Assembly: GCA_964615375.1 (NCBI GenBank) | Contig: CAZTOW010000005.1 | Span: 62,001-126,000, forward strand | Reading direction: 5' to 3' | Length of the DNA: 64,000 bases | DNA from: CAZKWG01 sp964615375 | Lineage (GTDB): Bacteria > Myxococcota_A > UBA796 > CAZKWG01 | In this document: one piece after another, positions 35,896 through 44,697 of the stretch | Layout: each line of letters begins with the position of its first letter | Position numbering within the stretch: the first letter of the stretch is position 1 | Notes under the pieces: model-generated | What the model was told of the DNA's origin: nothing | Databases searched by the model: none | Seen by the model: the letters and a program-made list of their open reading frames with translations, nothing else | Position numbers and translations under genes: made by a program

Positions 35896-36515
35896 TGCTG
35901 CTCACGCTGCTCGCCCTGGGCTGCGCGCCCTGTCTGCTCGAGCGCACAGGCCGGAGCTGCGAGGACTGGCCCCCCGTAGAAGAGACGGGAGGCGAGGAGA
36001 CGGCCGACACCGCGCCGCCGGAGCCGAAGGTCCTGAGCACGGACCTGGGCGGCGGGGTGACGGAGACCTGGGTGGACGCGACCGCCTACCTGGAGTTCGT
36101 CTACCTCTCCCTGGAGACGGGCGAGGAGGTCGCCGTGACCGATCCGCTCGCGCAGACCGACTGGGACCTCGGCTTCGAGCGCTACCTGGCGCCCAGCAAC
36201 GGCGGGGTGAGCGGGCCGGGCGGGCTCGAGGCGGTGGCCTTGGAGGGGGAGGACTTCGACGCGCTCAGCCAGGCGCCGGCCGAGGGCTACGTGAGCGACG
36301 CGGCCGACGACGAGGACGAGAACGACACCCCGGAGTACGCCCTCGGCGAGTGGTTCGACTACACCACGGAGAACCACACGCTCACGCCCAGGGACGTGGT
36401 CTACGTGCTCCATGTGCGGGACCTCTACTACAAGCTCCGCTTCGTGGACTACTACGACGAGGCGGGCTCCCCGGCCTACATCACGCTCCACTGGGCGGTG
36501 ATCTCCGGGCCGTGA
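35895..36515 (+). CDS. HmuY-like haem-binding lipoprotein
   Basis: A 206-aa lipoprotein, lipobox LLALGC, with a Cys-rich, acidic linker. The core (about 50-206) has the HmuY pattern: TDWDLGFERYLAPSNGGVSGPGG, then EWFDYTTENHTLTPRDVVYVLH, LYYKLRFVDYYDEAGSPAYITLHW. In Porphyromonas HmuY binds haem and passes it to the TonB receptor HmuR. Here the gene begins inside the stop codon of such a receptor (TGATG), which supports the same pairing. The haem-ligand residues cannot be assigned by eye, so the ligand is inferred. The 180 bases after it hold no clear terminator. Confidence 0.8.
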   Translation: MLLTLLALGCAPCLLERTGRSCEDWPPVEETGGEETADTAPPEPKVLSTDLGGGVTETWVDATAYLEFVYLSLETGEEVAVTDPLAQTDWDLGFERYLAPSNGGVSGPGGLEAVALEGEDFDALSQAPAEGYVSDAADDEDENDTPEYALGEWFDYTTENHTLTPRDVVYVLHVRDLYYKLRFVDYYDEAGSPAYITLHWAVISGP

Positions 36516-36695
36516 TCCGGGCCGTGTGCAGACGATAATGCGCCACCTACAGGCACAGTGTCGAATTCACAGGCTGCACCCTTGATCGGGGTTGACCAGG
36601 CGCGCTACAGTGAAGTCTGGCGAAGACTGGCCCGCGCGCGGCCCCTCCAGGCTCCCTGCCGCGCGCTCGAGGCCGGACCCTGAGGAGAGCGCTCC

Positions 36696-38102
36696 ATGCC
36701 TGACTATCAGCAGGTCCCCGTCCAGGCCCCCCCGGAGCAGGAGAGCTCCAGCTTCGATCCCCTGAGCATGGTGGGCCCGATGGCCATGACCGGGCTCAGC
36801 GGGCTGCTCGGACCGCTGGGCCCGGCGGCCACGATGGGGATGCAGGCCGCCATGGGCAACAGCGCGGTCAGCGGGATGATCTCGGGGGCGGGGCAGGCCG
36901 CGGGCGGGATCCTGGACACCGTGGGCGGGTGGGCGTCGGGCGCCTGGGACACGGTGAGCGGCGCGGCCTCGGGCGCCTGGGACGCGGTGAGCGGCGCGGC
37001 GTCCAACGCCTGGGACACGGTGAGCGGCTGGGGCAGCCAGGCCATGGACTGGGCCGGCAACAAGGCCAGCGAGATCGGCCAGTGGGGGAGCGACTTCGCG
37101 AACGGCGTGGGCCGGGAGGGCTGGACCTCCATCTTCGATCCGATGGGCACGGCCGACCGGGAGGCGGCGCACCGCGAGCTGGCGGACCGCTTCTCGGTGG
37201 TGGGCGACGACTTCGTGGGGCCGCGGCTGCCGAACCAGGTGACCCAGAGCGAGTACGATCGCATCTGTCGCACCTACAGCGACATCCGTCTGGGCCGCGG
37301 CGATCTGACCATCGACCCGAGCGCGCTGGGGACGGACGCGGAGCGCGACGCCTACCGCCAGGGGGCGATGGGGGACATCGCCAACCTGCTCCAGACGGAG
37401 AGCGGGCGGCAGATGGTCTACCAGCTCCACAACAACACGCCCCAGACCGACGCGGACGGGAACCCCGTCCACCGCCACACGACCATGGTCCCGCTGCTGG
37501 CGGCGGACGGCACCCTGGACCGCACCAACGGCTACGCCGCGCCGGACGGGCCGGGCTCGACGTACACGGAGAACGCCGACGGCACGCGCACGCCGGGCTC
37601 GGGTACCGACGTCCACATCCGCTACAACCCGGGCGTGAACATCGGGGACGCCTACCCGACGCTGACGGGGACCAACCCCTGGCTCGGCGACTTCCGCTCG
37701 GACGTGCTGCTGATGCACGAGATGAACCACGCCATGAACCAGACGGCGGGGACGGGCGACGGGCGCGCCATCCAGGCCACGGACAACCCGGCCAACGCCT
37801 CGGACCCGGAGACGGCCTACGACGCCGCCAACGGCATCCGCCGCATCGAGCACCAGGCGGCCGGTCTGGGCATGTACTCCAACGATCCGCTGACGGAGAA
37901 CCGCTACCGCGCCGAGCGCCGGACCATCGGCACCACGGGCGCGCCGGGGGCGCGGGCGGGCGACGCGACGATGAACCAGCGGACGAGTTATGTGCCCCAC
38001 AATCCGCCGGCCACGGCCCCTGGCTCGACCGGCGTGACCCCGGGGCTGCCGCCCTTCGTGCACCGGCATGACCACGGCGACCACGACCACGACCACGACT
38101 GA
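36696..38102 (+). CDS. M91-like zinc metallopeptidase, possible secreted effector
   Basis: A 468-aa protein with no Sec signal. Residues 15-65 are Met/Gly-rich and include MGNSAV, a short motif seen near the start of DUF4157 proteins and other eCIS-type cargo. Next are three near-repeats of WASGAWDTVSGA (about 75-115). The domain around 210-430 fits the M91 (NleD/HopH1-like) effector peptidase family: the zinc motif is HEMNH (about 341-345), followed by NQTAGTGDG and later GIRRIEHQAAGLG and ENRYR. The C-terminus is a His/Asp run (about 455-468). It is probably a toxin or effector; no loader genes are in the window. A GAGGAG site precedes the ATG. Confidence 0.75.
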   Translation: MPDYQQVPVQAPPEQESSSFDPLSMVGPMAMTGLSGLLGPLGPAATMGMQAAMGNSAVSGMISGAGQAAGGILDTVGGWASGAWDTVSGAASGAWDAVSGAASNAWDTVSGWGSQAMDWAGNKASEIGQWGSDFANGVGREGWTSIFDPMGTADREAAHRELADRFSVVGDDFVGPRLPNQVTQSEYDRICRTYSDIRLGRGDLTIDPSALGTDAERDAYRQGAMGDIANLLQTESGRQMVYQLHNNTPQTDADGNPVHRHTTMVPLLAADGTLDRTNGYAAPDGPGSTYTENADGTRTPGSGTDVHIRYNPGVNIGDAYPTLTGTNPWLGDFRSDVLLMHEMNHAMNQTAGTGDGRAIQATDNPANASDPETAYDAANGIRRIEHQAAGLGMYSNDPLTENRYRAERRTIGTTGAPGARAGDATMNQRTSYVPHNPPATAPGSTGVTPGLPPFVHRHDHGDHDHDHD

Positions 38103-38110
38103 AGGGCGGA

Positions 38111-38767
38111 ATGAGGCGAGGCGGACCCGGGCTCCTGGTGACCCTGCTCGGGTGCAGCCCCGGTGAGCTCCCCGCGAGCCCCGCGCCCGCCGAGGCGCAG
38201 GCCGCGCCCTCGGAGCCCCCCGCCGCGCCCGCCGCTCCCCAGGAGGCCCCCGTGTCCGACCCTGCCCGACTGGACTGGGCGCTGAGCCTCGCGCCCGCAG
38301 GCGACGCGCTGCTGGTGCAGTACACCGTCACCAACACCTCCCAGCAGACGATCTACCTGTCGGATCTCCTGCCCATCTCCGGGCAGGGCGGCTTCCTGTA
38401 CGGGGAGAGCTTCATCAACGTGGCCGGCTCCGGCGAGCCGGGCCTGGTGCGGCTGGTGCGGGGTCGCCTGGACAGCGTGGCCCCCGTGCCCATCCCCCTG
38501 GACCCGGGGGCCCGCGCGCTGGAGCCGGGGAAGAGCGCGAGCGGGAGCGCGACCGTCAAGCTGCCCATCACCCCGGCCCACTACCACGGCAAGGCCGCGC
38601 CCCTGGTGGGGACGCCCGAGCGCGCGGTGCTGGAGATCGGCTACCTTCAAGGCGAGGTCCACTGGACCGCGCTGTCCCTGGCCGACGGGCGCGGGCTCAC
38701 CACCAGCCTGCCCATGGACACCATGCGCTTCCTGCGCGCCGGCCCCCTCGCCATCCCTACGAAGTAG
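38111..38767 (+). CDS. exported lipoprotein in the metallopeptidase operon
   Basis: A 218-aa protein eight bases after the metallopeptidase gene. The N-terminus has a Cys that fits a lipobox (TLLGC) and then an Ala/Pro/Glu linker. The rest is beta-rich (ALLVQYTVTNTSQQTIYL looks like an Ig-like or CARDB sandwich, then YLQGEVHWTALSLADGRGL). There is no enzyme motif. It may be an immunity, carrier or surface protein paired with the peptidase; that is inference from gene order only. Confidence 0.65.
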   Translation: MRRGGPGLLVTLLGCSPGELPASPAPAEAQAAPSEPPAAPAAPQEAPVSDPARLDWALSLAPAGDALLVQYTVTNTSQQTIYLSDLLPISGQGGFLYGESFINVAGSGEPGLVRLVRGRLDSVAPVPIPLDPGARALEPGKSASGSATVKLPITPAHYHGKAAPLVGTPERAVLEIGYLQGEVHWTALSLADGRGLTTSLPMDTMRFLRAGPLAIPTK

Positions 38768-38776
38768 AGGTCCCCC

Positions 38777-39352
38777 ATGTCCGAGACCCCCAGCGCGGAG
38801 ATGACCAGCGTCGACGCGCTCTACGACGAGGCCCAGCGCCGCTACCTGGACGGCGACTTCCTCGGCGCGCTCCAGGGCTGGCAGGCGGCCGAGCTGCTGG
38901 CGCCCGAGGACGCGGAGATCAAGAAGAAGATCGTGCAGAGCTACTTCGCGCTCGGGGACTCCGCCGGGGGCGAGGCCGCGCTCAACGCGCTCCGCGAGAG
39001 CTGGCGGGCCAGCAAGGACGCGGCGGTGCGCGCCTGGGCGGAGGTGGTGATCGACCAGCTCCAGGTGGGCGGGCAGCGGGTCTGGGCCTACGAGACGCTG
39101 CGCCCCCAGAGCGAGGATCTCTACTACGCCCTGGTCTGGCGGGTCCTGGACGCCAAGGGCCGCGTGACCATGACCGTGCAGCTGGAGAGCAGCGCGTATG
39201 GGCGCGAGCGCGGCGTGCCCTACGTGTTCGGCAACAACACGGCCAAGGGCCACGCGACCACCGGCCCCATGTTCAAGGAGCGCCCGCCCTACGTGGTCCT
39301 GCGCGAGCTGGCGGTGCAGCAGATCCAGCGGCTCATGGGCCTGGCGGGCTGA
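38777..39352 (+). CDS. TPR-containing protein
   Basis: A 191-aa cytoplasmic protein. Residues about 12-75 are tetratricopeptide-type helices (ALYDEAQRRYLDGDFLGALQGWQ, DAEIKKKIVQSYFALGDSAGG). The rest is a mixed fold with LRPQSEDLYYALVWRVLD and GNNTAKGHATTG. It starts 9 bases after the lipoprotein stop and ends 29 bases before the B12 radical SAM gene. It could be a chaperone or adaptor for the upstream metallopeptidase; there is no direct evidence. Confidence 0.65.
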   Translation: MSETPSAEMTSVDALYDEAQRRYLDGDFLGALQGWQAAELLAPEDAEIKKKIVQSYFALGDSAGGEAALNALRESWRASKDAAVRAWAEVVIDQLQVGGQRVWAYETLRPQSEDLYYALVWRVLDAKGRVTMTVQLESSAYGRERGVPYVFGNNTAKGHATTGPMFKERPPYVVLRELAVQQIQRLMGLAG

Positions 39353-39381
39353 GCGGTCGCGGGACGCGATAAGGGGCGCCG

Positions 39382-41472
39382 ATGCGCGTCACCCTGGTCC
39401 TCCCGCCGCTCTGCCAGCTCAACACGCCCTACCCCGCGACCGCGTTTCTGGCGCGGGCCCTGCGGGAGCGCGGGCACGAGGTCCGCCAGCGGGACCTGGG
39501 CCTGGAGCTCATGCTGCGGGTGCTGAGCCCGGACGGCCTCGGCGCCATCTTCGACCGGGTGGCGGCCCTGGCCGAGGACGAGGAGCTGCCCGAGCCCGCC
39601 TGGCGCGCGCTCTCCCTGCGCGAGCGGCACCTCGCCGTGGTGGGGCCGGTGGTGCGCTTCCTCCAGGGGCGGGATCGCACGCTGGCCAGCCGCATCCTGG
39701 AGACGCCCTTCCTGCCGCTGGGCCCGCGCCTGGAGGGGGCCGATCTCTCCAATTTCGGGGACGCCTCGGTGGAGGACGCGGCGCGGAGGCTGGCCACCCT
39801 CTACGTGGAGGACCTCTGCGATCTGGTGACGAGCTGCGTGGACGAGGGCTTCGGGCTCTCCCGCTACCAGCAGCAGCTGGCCCAGGGGCCGGTCTCCTAT
39901 GATCCCATCGCCGAGCGCCTCGCCGGGGCCACGCTGCTGGACGGCTGGCTGGACGCGCTGGCGGGCTCGGTGGCCGACGCGGGCCCCGAGCTGGTGGGGA
40001 TCTCCGTGCCCTTCCCCGGCACGCTTTACGGGGGGCTGCGGGTGGGCCGGGCCCTGCGACGCCGCGGGATCCCGGTGGTGATGGGCGGGGGCTACGTCAA
40101 CACCGAGCTGCGGGAGGTGGACGAGCCCCGGCTGTGGGAGGCGGTGGACGCGCTCACCTACGACGCGGGGGAGGGGCCGCTCCTGGCCATCCTGGAGCGG
40201 CTCTCGGGCGGCCCGGACCGACGCCACCGCACCCGCGACGCCGCCGGGCTCCACCAGCACCCCGCCCCCGCGCAGCCGGTGACCACCGCCGCCTGGTACG
40301 GGGACCTGCCGCTGGACCGCTATCTGCAGCTGGTGGACGCGGAGAACCCCGCCCACCGGCTCTGGGGGGACGGGCGCTGGAACAAGGTGCTGGTGGCGCA
40401 CGGCTGCTACTGGAAGAAGTGCGCGTTCTGCGACGTGAGCCTGGACTACATCGCCCGCTTCGAGCCCGCGCGAATCTCCGCGCTGGTGGACCAGATGCAG
40501 GAGCTCGTCGAGCAGACCGGGGTGAGCGGCTTCCACCTCGTAGACGAGGCGGCTCCCCCGCGCCTGCTGCGCGACCTCGCCCTCGAATTGCTGCGGCGCA
40601 ACATGGCCGTGAGCTGGTGGGGGAACATCCGCTTCGAGCGCGCGTTCACGCCTGACCTCTGCCGCCTGCTGGCCGCGAGCGGCTGCGTGATGGTCACGGG
40701 CGGGCTGGAGGTGGCCAGCGACCGCCTCCTGAAGCTGATGGACAAGGGCATCACCATCGAGCAGGCCGCCCGCGCCGCGGGGAACCTCCGCAAGGCCGGG
40801 GTGCTGGTCCACGCCTACCTGATGTACGGCTTCCCCACGCAGAGCGTGCAGGAGACGGTGGACGCCCTGGAGATCGTGCGTCAGCTCTTCGCCGAGGACG
40901 CGCTGTCGAGCGCCTTCTGGCACCGCTTCGTGTTGACCCGGCACTCACCGGTCTACGCCGACCCGGCCCGCTTCAAGGTGCGCTATCAGGCCCCCGCGGG
41001 CGTGTTCGCCCAGAACGACCTGCCCCACGAGGACCCCACGGGCGCCGACCACGACCGCTTCGACGATCCCCTGGTGGGGGCCCTGGAGAGCTGGATGCAC
41101 GGCCGCGAGCTGGAGCGGCCCCTGGAGGGCTGGTTCTCCACGCGCGTCCCGAAGAGCCGCGAGCCCCGCGATCGGGTGCGCCGCGCGCTGGCCACCCCGC
41201 CCGGCCCGCCGGGGCCCGAGGACCGCCTCGTCTGGCTGGGCGGCGAGCCGCTCTCCGGGGAGGAGGGGCTCGTGCTGCACGGGGTGGACGGGAGCGTGGA
41301 GATCCAGGCCGCCCCCGCCGAGCTGGACTGGATCGCCAGCGTGCTCTCGGCGGCGCATCCGGGCGGGGATGTGGTCACCTACGCGGCGGCGACAGCGGCC
41401 TTCCCGGGGGAGTGGCGGCGCTTCGAGCGGACCTTCGCCCGGGTGCGGGAGGCGGGGCTGGTGATCGTCTGA
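39382..41472 (+). CDS. B12-binding radical SAM protein
   Basis: A 696-aa enzyme. The N-terminus (about 1-260) has the cobalamin-binding Rossmann layout (MRVTLVLPPLCQLNTPYPA, ELVGISVPFPGTLYGGL, IPVVMGGGYV). The radical SAM core has the cluster motif CYWKKCAFC, CX4CX2C (C342, C347, C350), a spacing also seen in GCPW..C..C-type B12 enzymes. SAM-binding GGLEVASDRLL and YLMYGFPTQS follow. The C-terminal 120 residues form a wHTH-like domain (ELDWIASVLSAAHPGGDVV). The substrate is unknown. Gene order suggests membership of the metallopeptidase operon or of the RiPP locus downstream, with a 149-bp gap to Uma2. Confidence 0.85.
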   Translation: MRVTLVLPPLCQLNTPYPATAFLARALRERGHEVRQRDLGLELMLRVLSPDGLGAIFDRVAALAEDEELPEPAWRALSLRERHLAVVGPVVRFLQGRDRTLASRILETPFLPLGPRLEGADLSNFGDASVEDAARRLATLYVEDLCDLVTSCVDEGFGLSRYQQQLAQGPVSYDPIAERLAGATLLDGWLDALAGSVADAGPELVGISVPFPGTLYGGLRVGRALRRRGIPVVMGGGYVNTELREVDEPRLWEAVDALTYDAGEGPLLAILERLSGGPDRRHRTRDAAGLHQHPAPAQPVTTAAWYGDLPLDRYLQLVDAENPAHRLWGDGRWNKVLVAHGCYWKKCAFCDVSLDYIARFEPARISALVDQMQELVEQTGVSGFHLVDEAAPPRLLRDLALELLRRNMAVSWWGNIRFERAFTPDLCRLLAASGCVMVTGGLEVASDRLLKLMDKGITIEQAARAAGNLRKAGVLVHAYLMYGFPTQSVQETVDALEIVRQLFAEDALSSAFWHRFVLTRHSPVYADPARFKVRYQAPAGVFAQNDLPHEDPTGADHDRFDDPLVGALESWMHGRELERPLEGWFSTRVPKSREPRDRVRRALATPPGPPGPEDRLVWLGGEPLSGEEGLVLHGVDGSVEIQAAPAELDWIASVLSAAHPGGDVVTYAAATAAFPGEWRRFERTFARVREAGLVIV

Positions 41473-41621
41473 GCCCTGCCAGCGGCTCCCCGCTCTGGCT
41501 GAGCCTACACAATTCTCACGATCGTTGGCGTCCGCGCGTCGGTCTCCGCAACACCTCATCTCCCGGGAGCGCCCTTCGGCCCCCCTTGGCTCCACCTTCC
41601 CCGCCGGGCTACGCTCCACCC

Positions 41622-42458
41622 ATGCCCGCTGTCGCCCAGCCCCTCGCTTCCCCCCTGCCGATCACGCCCTCTGCTGAGGACTGGCGCGCGATGTCGCCGC
41701 AGGAGCGGGAGCGCCTGGTGGACGCGGCGATCGAGGCCCTGAAGCAGGAATCGCTGATGGCGCCGGAGGGTCGCCCGCACAGCACGGCTCGCCAGCGCGT
41801 GATGACCCGGCTGGGCAGCTACATCCAGGCGAGCGGCCGACCGCTCTACCTCGCCAGTGAGCTGCCCGTGCTCTACCCGGGCGAGCCCCCCTTCGCCCCC
41901 GACGTGCTCGCCATCCAGGACGTCCCGGATCCGGGCGAGGACGACACCCGCTCGTCTTGGAGCGTCGCGCAGGAGGGCCGTGGCCTCGACTTCGTGCTCG
42001 AGATCACCTGGGGCGGGGACCGGGACAAGGATCTCGTCAGCAACGTCGCCCGCTACGCCCGCCTGGGCATCCCCGAGTACTTCGTCTACGACCGCCGACG
42101 GCAGCGCCTGTATGGCTATCGGCTCGGCTTTGGCGCGCGCGGCTACAGCTCCCTCACTCCGGTGGAGGGGCTGTTGCGCTCCGCGGTGCTCGGGCTCGAG
42201 CTCGGCGTCGCGCGCGGGCGGCTGCGCTTCTACTACGCCGGTGGCGCCGAGATCCCAGACCCGGACGAGCGCATCGCCCGCCTGGATGGCCTGATCCTGG
42301 AACGCGAGACCCGCATTGAGGATGAGATCGCGCTGCGCCTCGCCGAGACCGCCCGCGCCGACGCCGAGACCGCCCGCGCCGACGCCGAGGCCGCCCGCGC
42401 GGACGCGCTCGCTGCCCAGGTCGCTGAGCTTCAGGCCCGCCTGCGGGAGCGCACCTAG
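41622..42458 (+). CDS. Uma2-family PD-(D/E)XK nuclease-fold protein
   Basis: A 278-aa protein of the Uma2 (DUF820) family. The start at ATG 41622 gives the usual N-terminus. The fold motifs are HSTARQRVMTRLGSYI, FAPDVLAIQD (catalytic PD), DFVLEITWGGDRDKDLVSNVARYARLGIPEYFVYD (with the ExK replaced by EITWGGDRDKD, the common Uma2 form). The C-terminal 50 residues are a coiled coil of TARADAEAARADA type. Uma2 genes are common in filamentous cyanobacteria and myxobacteria; the biological role is unclear. A hairpin follows it. Confidence 0.85.
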   Translation: MPAVAQPLASPLPITPSAEDWRAMSPQERERLVDAAIEALKQESLMAPEGRPHSTARQRVMTRLGSYIQASGRPLYLASELPVLYPGEPPFAPDVLAIQDVPDPGEDDTRSSWSVAQEGRGLDFVLEITWGGDRDKDLVSNVARYARLGIPEYFVYDRRRQRLYGYRLGFGARGYSSLTPVEGLLRSAVLGLELGVARGRLRFYYAGGAEIPDPDERIARLDGLILERETRIEDEIALRLAETARADAETARADAEAARADALAAQVAELQARLRERT

Positions 42459-42468
42459 GGATCGCCGT

Positions 42469-42500
42469 CGCCAAGACGCGCCCCCGGTCGCGCCTTGGCG
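42469..42500 (+). terminator. hairpin after the Uma2 gene
   Basis: CGCCAAG/CTTGGCG outer stem (7 bp) with an inner CGCG/CGCG pair. It starts 10 bases after the Uma2 stop and separates it from the RiPP genes. There is no T run. Probable terminator. Confidence 0.5.
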
Positions 42501-42560
42501 AGGCGGGGCTGATGGTGGTCGGAGCGGGGGCGATCCATTCGCTCTGCTGCCTCGTACCTC

Positions 42561-42579
42561 CCTGACAGAGGAGGTCAGG
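42561..42579 (+). promoter_or_regulatory. hairpin covering the ribosome site of the RiPP radical SAM gene
   Basis: CCTGAC (42561-42566) and GTCAGG (42574-42579) pair around agaggag, and CCTCC just upstream can pair with the GGAGG before the ATG at 42584. The likely Shine-Dalgarno (agaggagg, 42567-42574) lies in the loop. Translation might be controlled by folding here. Confidence 0.35.
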
Positions 42580-42583
42580 AGGG

Positions 42584-44524
42584 ATGCGCGTCGCGCTCGT
42601 CTCCATGCCGTGGGCCGCGCATGCGCGCCCGTCGGCCGCGCTCGGCGCGTTGCAGGCCTGGCTTCAGCGGGAGCGTCCCGAGCTGTCGCTGATCCCGCGC
42701 TCTGAGCACATCCGGGTCGCCGCCGCGTTGGGTTTCGACCGCTACGCGCTCGTCGAGAACAACGCCTACTCGCTGGGCGAGCTGCTCTACCAGGCGCTGC
42801 TCTTCCCCGAGCGGCGGGAGGCGGCCCGAGCCTTCGCCGCCGAGCTCGCGCTGGCCCGGGTGCCGCTGGAGGACGCTCCTCCGCCTCCCGAGACCCCAGA
42901 CGCCCGGGTGGCGCTGCTGGACGGCCTCATCGCCGACCTGGAGCCGCTCCTGGACGAGCAGGTGGAGGAGTGGGCGGAGGAGGCTCCGGATGTCCTGGCG
43001 CTGACCACCTGCTTCGGCCAGACCTTCGCCAACCTGGCGCTGTCCCAGCGGCTGAAGGCGCTGCTCCCGGAGCTGGTGGTCGTGATGGGCGGGTCGACGC
43101 TCTCAGCGCGGGTGGGGCCGTCCGTGTTGCGCGCCTTCCCCTGGGTGGATCACGTCGTGCAGGGCGAGGGCGAGCTCCCCCTGCGGGCGCTCCTCGACGC
43201 GCTCGCCGCCGGACGGAGGCCGGCGGGGCTGCGCGGGGTGCTCTCCCAGGGCGCGACCGCGCCGGCCCCGCTGTGGGAGGTCTCCGACCTCGACGCGCTC
43301 CCGGCCCCCGACTTCGACGAGTACGCCGCGCTGGCGGACCATGTGGGCATCGACTGGGCGCTGCCGCTGGAGGGGAGCCGGGGCTGCTGGTGGGACCGGA
43401 CGCGCAAGACCGGGAACCCGCGGGCTACCTGCCACTTCTGCAACCTCAACGTGCAGTGGTCGGGCTACCGGGAGAAGTCGGCGGCGCGCGTCGTGGCCGA
43501 GGTGGCGGCGCTCACGGAGCGCTACGACAACACGCGCGTCTACTTCCTGGACAACATCCTCCGGGCGCGCGGCGTCGAGGCGCTGGGGCGCGAGCTCGCG
43601 GCTCTGGGGCTGGACCTCGACCTCTTCTACGAGATGCGCGCCCACATGCGCCCCTGGGAGATCCTGGCGATGTGGGAGGCGGGGCTGCGCAGCGCGCAGT
43701 TCGGCATCGAGGCGCTCTCCGACAGCCTGCTGCGGCGCGTCGGCAAGGGCACCACGGTCATCCAGAACCTGGAGGTCATGAAGACCTGCGCGGAGCTGGA
43801 GATCCACAACTACGCGAACCTGATCACGGACTTCCCGGGCTCCACCCAGACGGAGGTGGAGGAGACGCTGCGCTGCATCGAGCGCGCCGCGGGGCTCTAC
43901 GGGCCCTGCCAGTCGTCGACCTTCAAGCTGGGGGTGGGCTCCACGGTGGAGCAGCTCCCCCAGGACTACGGGATCACGAGCATCCACACCGCGGCGCGCG
44001 CTCGGGCGGGGCTCCCGGAGGATCTGGCCGAGCGCCTGGACCTGTTGGATCTGGACTACGAGGCCCCGGGCCCGCGGGCGGACTGGGATCCCGTTCGCCG
44101 CGCGCTCTCCGCCTGGGAGGCGCGGCATCGCGGCCGGCGCGAGCGCCTCCTGGAGCAGCGCGAGGGCGGCGCCTTCCTGCTGCTGCACGACCGTCGCGAG
44201 GAGCTGACCCGCGTGGTGCTGCGCGAGGCCACGGCCGAGATCTACCGCGCCTTCGCCGCCGTTCGCCCCCTCGAGGCCGTGGCGGAGGCGCTGAGGCTGA
44301 GCCGATCCGAGGTGGAGGACACCGTGGACCGCCTCTGCGAGCAGCGGCTGATGTGGCGGGAGGGCGCGCGCGCGCTGGCCCTGGCCATGGCCCCCGACGC
44401 GGCCTCCGCCGCCCGAAGAATCCGCGCGATGGCCCCGGTCGCCGCGCGGTGTGTGAGCCCCGCGCCCCAGGGGCAGTCTCGCCCCGGGGCGCTCCATCCA
44501 CCAACCGCAGGAGAACCGCCATGA
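42584..44524 (+). CDS. RiPP maturation B12-type radical SAM protein (rSAM_ocin_1-like)
   Basis: A 646-aa enzyme of the family called RiPP maturation radical SAM protein 1 (TIGR03975). The B12-binding-like N-terminal region includes PDVLALTTCFGQ and VVMGGSTLSARVG. The core motif GSRGCWWDR, then TCHFCNLNVQWSGYREKS binds the Fe-S cluster through C268, C283 and C286. The spacing is CX14CX2C, seven residues longer than the CX7CX2C I recall for this family. The C-terminal 100 residues (about 545-620, YRAFAAVRPLEAVAEALRLSRSEVEDTVDRL) form a winged-helix that could act as the precursor-recognition element. The stop overlaps the precursor gene by ATGA. Confidence 0.85.
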   Translation: MRVALVSMPWAAHARPSAALGALQAWLQRERPELSLIPRSEHIRVAAALGFDRYALVENNAYSLGELLYQALLFPERREAARAFAAELALARVPLEDAPPPPETPDARVALLDGLIADLEPLLDEQVEEWAEEAPDVLALTTCFGQTFANLALSQRLKALLPELVVVMGGSTLSARVGPSVLRAFPWVDHVVQGEGELPLRALLDALAAGRRPAGLRGVLSQGATAPAPLWEVSDLDALPAPDFDEYAALADHVGIDWALPLEGSRGCWWDRTRKTGNPRATCHFCNLNVQWSGYREKSAARVVAEVAALTERYDNTRVYFLDNILRARGVEALGRELAALGLDLDLFYEMRAHMRPWEILAMWEAGLRSAQFGIEALSDSLLRRVGKGTTVIQNLEVMKTCAELEIHNYANLITDFPGSTQTEVEETLRCIERAAGLYGPCQSSTFKLGVGSTVEQLPQDYGITSIHTAARARAGLPEDLAERLDLLDLDYEAPGPRADWDPVRRALSAWEARHRGRRERLLEQREGGAFLLLHDRREELTRVVLREATAEIYRAFAAVRPLEAVAEALRLSRSEVEDTVDRLCEQRLMWREGARALALAMAPDAASAARRIRAMAPVAARCVSPAPQGQSRPGALHPPTAGEPP

Positions 44525-44661
44525 ACGAGAAGACCACCCGCCGCCTCCCCCGCGTCGAGGTTCAGGATCGCATCGCCCGTCACGCCGAGCAGAAGCTCCA
44601 GCTCGTGCGCTCCGGCGTCCGCGCCGGCGTCGCCATGTACGGCGTGGCCGAGGATCGCTGA
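44521..44661 (+). CDS. candidate RiPP precursor peptide, 46 aa
   Basis: A very small gene between two radical SAM genes. It has a clear aggag ribosome site and starts inside the stop of the enzyme upstream (ATGA), so it is translationally coupled. The peptide has a charged, helical leader (MNEKTTRRLPRVEVQDRIAR, then HAEQKLQLVRSGVR) and a small-residue C-terminal segment AGVAMYGVAEDR. It has no Cys, Ser or Asn and just one Tyr (Y40). That excludes thioether (sactipeptide) and lanthipeptide chemistry. The Met-Tyr-Gly fits the X-Tyr-Gly site of radical SAM spliceases (PlpX/PcpX type), which excise a tyramine unit and leave an alpha-keto-beta-amino acid. The splice reaction here is inference. Confidence 0.8.
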   Translation: MNEKTTRRLPRVEVQDRIARHAEQKLQLVRSGVRAGVAMYGVAEDR

Positions 44662-44697
44662 GCCTGAGCCTCTGAACGCAACACGTTGAACCCAAGC

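Noticed and set aside
44521..44661. Sactipeptide or lanthipeptide precursor
   Set aside because: The peptide has no Cys and no Ser, so those cross-links cannot form.
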